A stretch of 48,587 nt of DNA from Siminovitchia fordii DSM 16014 = CIP 108821 (GTDB lineage: Bacteria > Bacillota > Bacilli > Bacillales > Bacillaceae_C): the NCBI RefSeq assembly GCF_000374565.1, contig NZ_KB894709.1, forward strand, positions 1 through 48,587. The letters run 5' to 3'. The position numbers and the translations under genes were made by a program. Position 1 is the stretch's first letter; each line of letters starts with the position of its first letter. Shown piece by piece: positions 44,253 to 48,587 of this stretch. The notes below the pieces were generated by a model. That model had not been told where the DNA came from, did not search any database, and saw only the letters and a list, made by a program, of their open reading frames with translations.

Positions 44253-44257
44253 ATTTA

Positions 44258-44920
44258 TTAAACAGTCTTAATAACCGGAGAAGAAAGATGCTCCATAAAC
44301 AAAGCGCTCTTTTGAACATTCACGGTAGCTTGAATCCAGTCTATGACCGATTCATAATATTTTTCTATAAAATAAGGGTCTTTCGGATGCATCCCCCAAA
44401 CCTCACTGACATAATGGCTGTTCAGAAAAGGTGTGGACAGCATTCCCTTCAATTGGATGATCATCATGCTGACAGGCAAAGCTGAATAGTTTTTCCCTAA
44501 CGCCGCGGATGTTAACGCCTTCAGGTAATATCTCTCTTTCATCAAATAAGAAGAAATGATCTCCCGCGACACTTGCGAGTCAATCGTGATTTCCCTCCAA
44601 ACGAGCCGGGTAAGCAAATGATTATCACTTTGGAATACAAGGATCTTCCTGATGGCTCTGTGCAGGCAAATTTCTGGATCTTCCCACTCGATCTTCCTTT
44701 TTTCTTCGTCCAGTAACGATAAATAGGCTTCGAAAAAACTTACCAGGCATGCCTCCAACAGACCTTGCTTCCCATGGAAATAATATGAAATGTTAGCCGG
44801 ATTCAATTTTGCCCTTGCTGCAATATCGCGTATTGTCGTTCCATTGAAACCTTTTGTTGTAAATAGTTCTATGGCCGCTTCGATAATGGACTCCTTCGTT
44901 TTTCCTCCTTGACCAGACAT
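44258..44920 (-). CDS. refZ: TetR-type regulator RefZ (YttP)
   Basis: A 220-residue TetR-fold protein. The helix-turn-helix is IRDIAARAKLNPANISYYFHGKQ; the NPANISYYF form is typical of RefZ. In B. subtilis RefZ binds sites near the origin and affects FtsZ placement and chromosome capture in sporulation. ATG 44920 follows GGGAGG by seven bases; an ATG eight codons upstream lacks a ribosome-binding site. I could not confirm a RefZ-binding motif nearby. Confidence 0.87.
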   Translation of the reverse strand: MSGQGGKTKESIIEAAIELFTTKGFNGTTIRDIAARAKLNPANISYYFHGKQGLLEACLVSFFEAYLSLLDEEKRKIEWEDPEICLHRAIRKILVFQSDNHLLTRLVWREITIDSQVSREIISSYLMKERYYLKALTSAALGKNYSALPVSMMIIQLKGMLSTPFLNSHYVSEVWGMHPKDPYFIEKYYESVIDWIQATVNVQKSALFMEHLSSPVIKTV

Positions 44921-45095
44921 TGTGGGCCCTCCCTTTTGAAACATAGATCAATCCCTTATGATTAATAGGCACACGACTCGTTCTTTATATAAATAAATTC
45001 AGCTTCAAATGGTTGATTTCCTGCGAAAATAACTCGACAGATTTTTGCCTATTTTGCTAAAATCAGTGTGCAATCATCGAGATTTCAAGACATTC

Positions 45096-45315
45096 TTGAC
45101 TTTTCTTTTGGCCGGCCCTATAATGTTCTTTGTGTGTAAAATAATTGCAGCCTTGATGAATATTCTGTTGACCGTATTTTGTTCCTCGAGCCATGAGGTG
45201 TATCGCGTAACCCGCTGCTGCTAGGGCGAAGGTACATGAAAACAAAATACCCAGCATTGTATTCTCGCAATGGTTTTTATTTTACAACAAAATAAAACCT
45301 AAGGAGGAGTCTTCT
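45096..45315 (+). promoter_or_regulatory. rpsD promoter and S4-binding leader
   Basis: TTGACT (45096-45101), a 17-base gap and TATAAT (45119-45124) form a near-consensus sigma-A promoter. The roughly 185-base untranslated leader that follows matches the known situation in B. subtilis, where S4 binds the rpsD leader and represses its own synthesis. The leader ends with AAGGAGGAG. I can see the leader, not the pseudoknot pairings in detail. Confidence 0.8.
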
Positions 45316-45918
45316 ATGGCTCGTTATACTGGTCCAAGCTGGAAAATTTCCCGCCGTCTCGGAATCTCACTAAGCGGAACTGGTAAAGAATTAGAGAAGC
45401 GCCCTTATGCGCCAGGACAACATGGTCCTAACCAACGTAAAAAGCATTCTGAATATGGTCTTCAGTTGCAAGAAAAACAAAAACTCCGTCATATGTACGG
45501 TGTGACTGAGCGCCAATTCAAGAACACATTCCTTAAAGCCGGCAAAATGCAAGGTAAACACGGTGTTAACTTCATGATTCTTCTTGAACAACGCCTTGAC
45601 AACATCGTTTACCGCCTCGGCTTAGCACGTACTCGCCGTCAAGCTCGTCAGCTTGTCAACCACGGTCATATCCTTGTTGATGGACGTCGTGTAGACATTC
45701 CATCTTACAAAGTAACTCCTGGTCAAACAGTGAGTGTACGTGAAAAATCAAGAAATCTTGCTATCATCAAAGAATCAGTAGAAGCAACAAACTTTGTTCC
45801 TGACTACGTTTCTTTCGATGCAGATAAGCTTGAAGGATCTTTGACTCGCCTTCCTGAGCGTTCAGAGCTTCCAGCAGAAATTAACGAAGCATTCATCGTT
45901 GAGTTCTACTCACGTTAG
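45316..45918 (+). CDS. rpsD: 30S ribosomal protein S4
   Basis: A 200-residue ribosomal protein that nucleates 30S assembly on 16S r[42 protein letters not shown] and the S4 RNA-binding domain block [19 protein letters not shown] are diagnostic. Codon use is strongly biased, as expected for a highly expressed gene. It stands alone behind its own leader. Confidence 0.98.
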   Translation: MARYTGPSWKISRRLGISLSGTGKELEKRPYAPGQHGPNQRKKHSEYGLQLQEKQKLRHMYGVTERQFKNTFLKAGKMQGKHGVNFMILLEQRLDNIVYRLGLARTRRQARQLVNHGHILVDGRRVDIPSYKVTPGQTVSVREKSRNLAIIKESVEATNFVPDYVSFDADKLEGSLTRLPERSELPAEINEAFIVEFYSR

Positions 45919-45945
45919 GAAATTCGCTTTGCAAAGCATGGTATT

Positions 45946-45998
45946 AAAAGCCTTAGAAACCTTGTTACATCAAAGGTTTAGGGCTTTTTTGTTTTTCT
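45946..45998 (+). terminator. Terminator after rpsD
   Basis: AAAGCCTTAGAAACCTT pairs with AAGGTTTAGGGCTTT, with a small internal irregularity, followed by TTTTGTTTTT. Confidence 0.9.
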
Positions 45999-46032
45999 TG
46001 GCATTGCAAGATAATGCATGAAAATGAACGTA

Positions 46033-46080
46033 TTTGGGGCTAATTTTGGGGCTAATTTGGGGCTGATTAATATTAATCAG
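46033..46080. repeat. Direct repeats joined to a perfect palindrome after rpsD
   Basis: TTTGGGGCTAA occurs at 46033 and 46045, and TTTGGGGCT at 46056, spaced 12 and 11 bases. They run into CTGATTAATATTAATCAG (46063-46080), a perfect 18-bp palindrome. This lies at the border between the backbone and decayed accessory DNA. A further hairpin, TGGAAAAGGG/CCCTTTTCCA, is at 46143-46173. No gene is visible between 45919 and 46215. Confidence 0.6.
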
Positions 46081-46215
46081 TTTAGGCGTATGTAGGGGAA
46101 TGGATATATTTCAAAAAAACAATGGGTATTCGGATTTTGTGGTGGAAAAGGGCTTATAAGTCTCCCTTTTCCAATTTCTTAATAAGTGTGAAAAAATCGA
46201 CACCATAGTTTCCTG

Positions 46216-46623
46216 TTAAAAGTGGTCTGTTACTTCATCCCAATTGAAAGTATCGTATAACATAGCTTTGTTGAAAGCACTGAATGCCACGTGATCCTTA
46301 AAAAACGTTTCTAACGGGCTTTTCATCTACACCAACGCTTTCGGCTACTTCCACAAAGGTCTTAGACATGGATTGTTCTTCAATGGAGTCTACCAACCTT
46401 TTAGTCATATTACGCTTTTCGTCAATGGATATAAGGCGTTCCCAAAATGTGGAACCACACTCACGACACTTGTAACGTCTACGGTTTACTTGTAAGCCCA
46501 CTCGCTTTAAACGAATAGGCAAGTCCATGATTAGTTGTTTTCGTAAACTGTGTTTGTACAATTTGTCAAATCCGCATTCGGGACAACGTTCAGTGTTTTG
46601 ATTGCCTCCACTTTAAACATCAT
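46216..46623 (-). pseudogene. ISL3-family transposase remnant
   Basis: The N-terminal zinc-finger and helix-turn-helix part of an ISL3-family transposase can be followed through two frameshifts: MMFKVEAIKTL, then ERCPECGFDKLYKHSLRK and RRYKCRECGSTFWERLIS, then MSKTFVEVAESVGVDEKPVRNVF, then KDHVAFSAFNKAM after another shift. The catalytic part is missing, so fewer than 140 codons remain of a transposase of over 400. It is dead. Confidence 0.8.
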
Positions 46624-46639
46624 ATCGGTTTTATTTTCT

Positions 46640-46935
46640 TGTGGGGGTTCAACTGTTTTAAGGTCTAGTAGGAATAATAGGTCTGACAAATTGTTCATCT
46701 TTTACTACTGGCATTAAGGGATCAAGTATTGATTTCAACAATCACGCCCGATTCAACATAAAGTTCTTTATCTTTTCTTCAGAATCAAACTGACCTTTTA
46801 TAAGCATTAAGGGGTCATACTAATACCACCTGGGGTTCTATTTAACAATTCAATATGGCCAGACGTGTTGATTATAAATTTCACTTTTAATTCATCAAAT
46901 GGAATAAGGATACCTATAGAAATAAATTCAACATG
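46640..46935 (-). pseudogene. Decayed coding remnant of unknown identity
   Basis: Protein-like pieces occur in shifting frames with internal stops, for example FDELKVKFIINTSGHIELLN and, in another frame, KGQFDSEEKIKNFMLNRA and SILDPLMPVVKDEQFVRP. I cannot name the parent gene. Base composition and direction match the ORF beginning at 47423, of which it might be a continuation. Confidence 0.35.
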
Positions 46936-47423
46936 TTTTTATTCCACTTTAATATTTTATCCAAATAATTTGGTTGTTCTTCACTTGTTCCAGTAACGAG
47001 TCCGTTTTCCCACACAAATGATTCAAGTATTGATTTTACTGCTGTAATTTGCTCTTCAACTTGCTGTTCGTTTATTTCAAACTCATCTATAATCTCTTTA
47101 CTATATTTTTCTTTATTATTTTTAAGCTGCATGAGAAACTTCCCCGATTCCGTTGCAGTTCCTTCTCCATTTATGAATCGTTCAAAATAGTCCTCATCCA
47201 TATATTTTTTAGCGAGTGTATAAAAACTTACGTCATTGTCGTTTGAAAGAGGGCTACTATAGTTTTTAAACGGTTTTAAGTCACTGTTATCAATGACAAC
47301 GTATCCTTTTTCTCGTAGCACATCATTAACACTACAATGTTTAAATAAATTGCGTATCATAAAGTCGATAAAATGATTGAAACCATTGATAAGACGATTA
47401 AACATATGGCGGGAGAAATACAA
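46914..47423 (-). CDS. Unknown protein, N-terminus probably artefactual
   Basis: A 169-residue frame that I do not recognise. The C-terminal 140 or so residues look like real protein (YVVIDNSDLKPFKNYSS; YFERFINGEGTATESGKFLM; EQQVEEQITAVKSILESFVW). The first 20-odd residues (MYFSRHMFNRLINGFNHFID) are antisense to the linker of the MerR/TipAS remnant that starts near 47361 on the plus strand. The authentic start has therefore been lost, and the frame is a truncated fragment joined to foreign sequence. No ribosome-binding site is visible. Confidence 0.4.
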   Translation of the reverse strand: MYFSRHMFNRLINGFNHFIDFMIRNLFKHCSVNDVLREKGYVVIDNSDLKPFKNYSSPLSNDNDVSFYTLAKKYMDEDYFERFINGEGTATESGKFLMQLKNNKEKYSKEIIDEFEINEQQVEEQITAVKSILESFVWENGLVTGTSEEQPNYLDKILKWNKNMLNLFL

Positions 47424-47855
47424 ATGACGAATGAAGAGAGGTTTGAGGGAATTAATGTTGGATTCAACAAATTTGAAAAAGAGGCTCGTTGCCGTTGGGG
47501 AAATAAATCTATCGATGAGATATACACAAAACTAAAGGATTGTCCAAGATGAACAAAATGATTTACCTTATAGATGGGATATGATCTTCAATAAACTTGC
47601 ATGGCTTCGTGATCAATGCCCCAAATCCTAAAAGGTACAACCAACAATTAAAGAATGGTATGACTTTTTAAATAAAAACTTTAGTAACTACTCCCTTGAT
47701 ACCTTTTATGGATTAGGTCAACTCTATATTAATGATGAACGTTTCACAAAAAATATAGATCAGTATGGTGAGGGTTTAGCAAAACTCATGATTGAGGCGA
47801 TGAAGGTCTTTACGAATAATCAAATAAGAGGTGGTAGCAATGAAAATAATAATTG
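47361..47855 (+). pseudogene. MerR-family TipAS-domain regulator remnant
   Basis: The linker and ligand domain of a Mta/TipA-like multidrug-sensing regulator can be read across frames: KVDKMIETIDKTIKHMAGE and MTNEERFEGIN, then after a shift RWDMIFNKLAWLRDQ, a TAA stop, then KEWYDFLNKNFSNYSLDTFY and YGEGLAKLMIEAMKVF. The N-terminal MerR helix-turn-helix is missing, cut off at the junction near 47361. It cannot make a working regulator. Confidence 0.8.
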
Positions 47856-48343
47856 AGGATACCATTGAACAATACGAAAAATTGTTTTCAATGGAAGAAG
47901 ATAAAGAAAATTTTTATCGGTACTCAATGATGAAGCCCTTTGAAAAGATGTGGAATATGATTAATGTTCCATTAAAGGCTAAGCAACCTAATGGGTATGA
48001 TGTAATAATGGCTACAAATATGCTTGGTTATCTTAATGTATCAGATACTCAAATTGGAAGACAAGCATTAGAAAGTTTAAAAGAAATTCAGGCTCTTCAA
48101 ACAGCACATAGCACTTTAAATCATTGTATTAATTTTATTGAAAAAAATAATATAAATATTAATGCTGATGAATTGAGATTTGGTATGTATATAGCTGACC
48201 CGAAGAAGCTCGAATTACAAAAAGGTTATTGTGGTTTTGGAGGAATTCCAGGGTTTATTCAAGTATCTATTTACCCAAACTCCTATAATATTCCAATGTA
48301 TTTGGCAAGTAGAATATGTATGATTTGGCAGTTAAAATTGTAG
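47840..48343 (+). pseudogene. Truncated DUF2268 putative zinc protease, cut by IS21 end
   Basis: The start ATG 47840 follows AGAGGTGG and overlaps the end of the TipAS remnant. The reading (EDTIEQYEKLFSMEEDKENF; GYCGFGGIPGFIQVSIYPNSYNIP) resembles the N-terminal half of DUF2268 predicted Zn-dependent proteases. The frame then passes into TGTATTTGGCAAGTAG at 48297, the apparent IS21 terminus, before the expected HEFHH zinc-binding motif. The remaining 15 residues are encoded by the IS. The product would have no active site. Confidence 0.65.
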
Positions 48344-48587
48344 CTACTTGCCAACATCCCTTTTTTAATGATTGAGTAATGATTCTTTGTGTCGAAAACT
48401 TTCTCGATTGAACACCAGTAAATGTGAGTAATGAATTAAGCGATCAATAAACGCTTCCGTCAAGATCGGATCTCCGAATATATGATTCCACTGTCCGAAC
48501 TGAAGATTTGTCGTAACGATTACACTTCGCCGTTCGTAACACAAATTAAGCACTTGAAATAGGAGCTCAGCTCCTTGCTTATGAAGT
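48297..48587 (-). mobile_element. IS21-family element, one end (runs off window)
   Basis: The terminus appears to begin at TGTATTTGGCAAGTAG (48297), where DUF2268 similarity ends. Related TTGGCA blocks recur at 48302, 48325 and, inverted, at 48349, as in the multiple end repeats of IS21 elements. TTGGCAAGTAG (48302-48312) and CTACTTGCCAA (48344-48354) are an exact 11-bp inverted pair. istB follows. Confidence 0.7.
48365..48587 (-). CDS. istB: IS21 helper ATPase IstB, C-terminal part (truncated by window edge)
   Basis: The last 73 residues of IstB, the AAA+ ATPase that helps the IS21 transposase choose its target. LHKQGAELLFQVLNLCYERR and VIVTTNLQFGQWNHIFGDP are nearly invariant blocks of the family, and the end DRLIHYSHLLVFNRESFRHK is typical. 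The frame is open through the window edge, so the gene is probably intact beyond it. Confidence 0.93.
   Translation of the reverse strand, partial: LHKQGAELLFQVLNLCYERRSVIVTTNLQFGQWNHIFGDPILTEAFIDRLIHYSHLLVFNRESFRHKESLLNH

Noticed and set aside
45063-45257. A 64-residue minus-strand reading frame antisense to the rpsD leader
   Set aside because: It covers the rpsD promoter and leader exactly, has no ribosome-binding site, and its sequence is explained by the regulatory RNA on the other strand.
46914-47423. The 169-residue minus-strand frame as an intact novel gene
   Set aside because: Its first residues are antisense to a recognisable TipAS linker and there is no ribosome-binding site, so the frame is chimeric.
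1-48587. CRISPR arrays, tRNA genes or rRNA genes
   Set aside because: No regularly spaced identical repeats with spacers and no tRNA-like cloverleaf or rRNA sequence were noticed; the 58-bp tandem has no spacers.

Overview
The window looks like the chromosome of a low-GC, spore-forming member of the Bacillaceae. The main evidence is the order argH-argG-moaB-ackA-ytxK-tpx-ytfJ-ytfI-yteJ-sppA-ppnKB-ytcI-sspA-thiI-nifZ/iscS-ezrA-refZ-rpsD (about 25-46 kb), which matches the Bacillus subtilis backbone gene for gene apart from a few insertions and losses. An alpha/beta-type SASP and a GerW-family protein point to sporulation. All calls were made by reading the sequence, without database searches.

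Layout. (1) 0.2-4.7 kb, minus strand: a PuuP-like APC permease, a class III omega-amino acid aminotransferase and an aldehyde dehydrogenase. (2) 4.9-10.2 kb, plus strand: a large MalT/AfsR-like regulator (NTPase, TPR, winged helix, BTAD), then a 41-residue membrane peptide, a sodium:solute symporter and an unknown 163-residue protein. (3) 10.3-21.8 kb, minus strand: a nucleoside cluster read in the order LacI-type regulator, ribokinase, BMP-family lipoprotein, ABC ATPase, two permeases, two nucleoside hydrolases, an N-carbamoyl amino acid hydrolase (with an N-terminal frameshift) and a dihydropyrimidinase/hydantoinase. (4) 21.9-24.3 kb: a polar amino acid ABC transporter, then a UspA protein. 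(5) 25-46 kb: the conserved backbone. (6) 46-48.6 kb: a graveyard of decayed genes after rpsD, with an ISL3 transposase remnant, a broken MerR/TipAS regulator, a truncated DUF2268 protease and an IS21 end at the window edge.

How the genes fit together. Block 3 could import a nucleoside, split it, phosphorylate the ribose, open the reduced base ring and release beta-alanine. Block 1 could then transaminate and oxidise that product. No dihydropyrimidine dehydrogenase is present, so a substrate that is already reduced, such as dihydrouridine, is a possibility. A perfect 18-bp palindrome in front of the LacI gene and a related site in front of the APC permease may link blocks 1 and 3. ARG-box-like sites in front of argG and of the ABC transporter suggest arginine control of both.

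The observations I find most worth checking are: a 14-bp inverted repeat that would bury the sspA start codon in read-through mRNA but not in a sporulation transcript; helically phased direct repeats beside the BTAD-type regulator; the missing dehydrogenase in the nucleoside cluster; a Tpx that lacks its resolving cysteine; and families of structured intergenic repeats.
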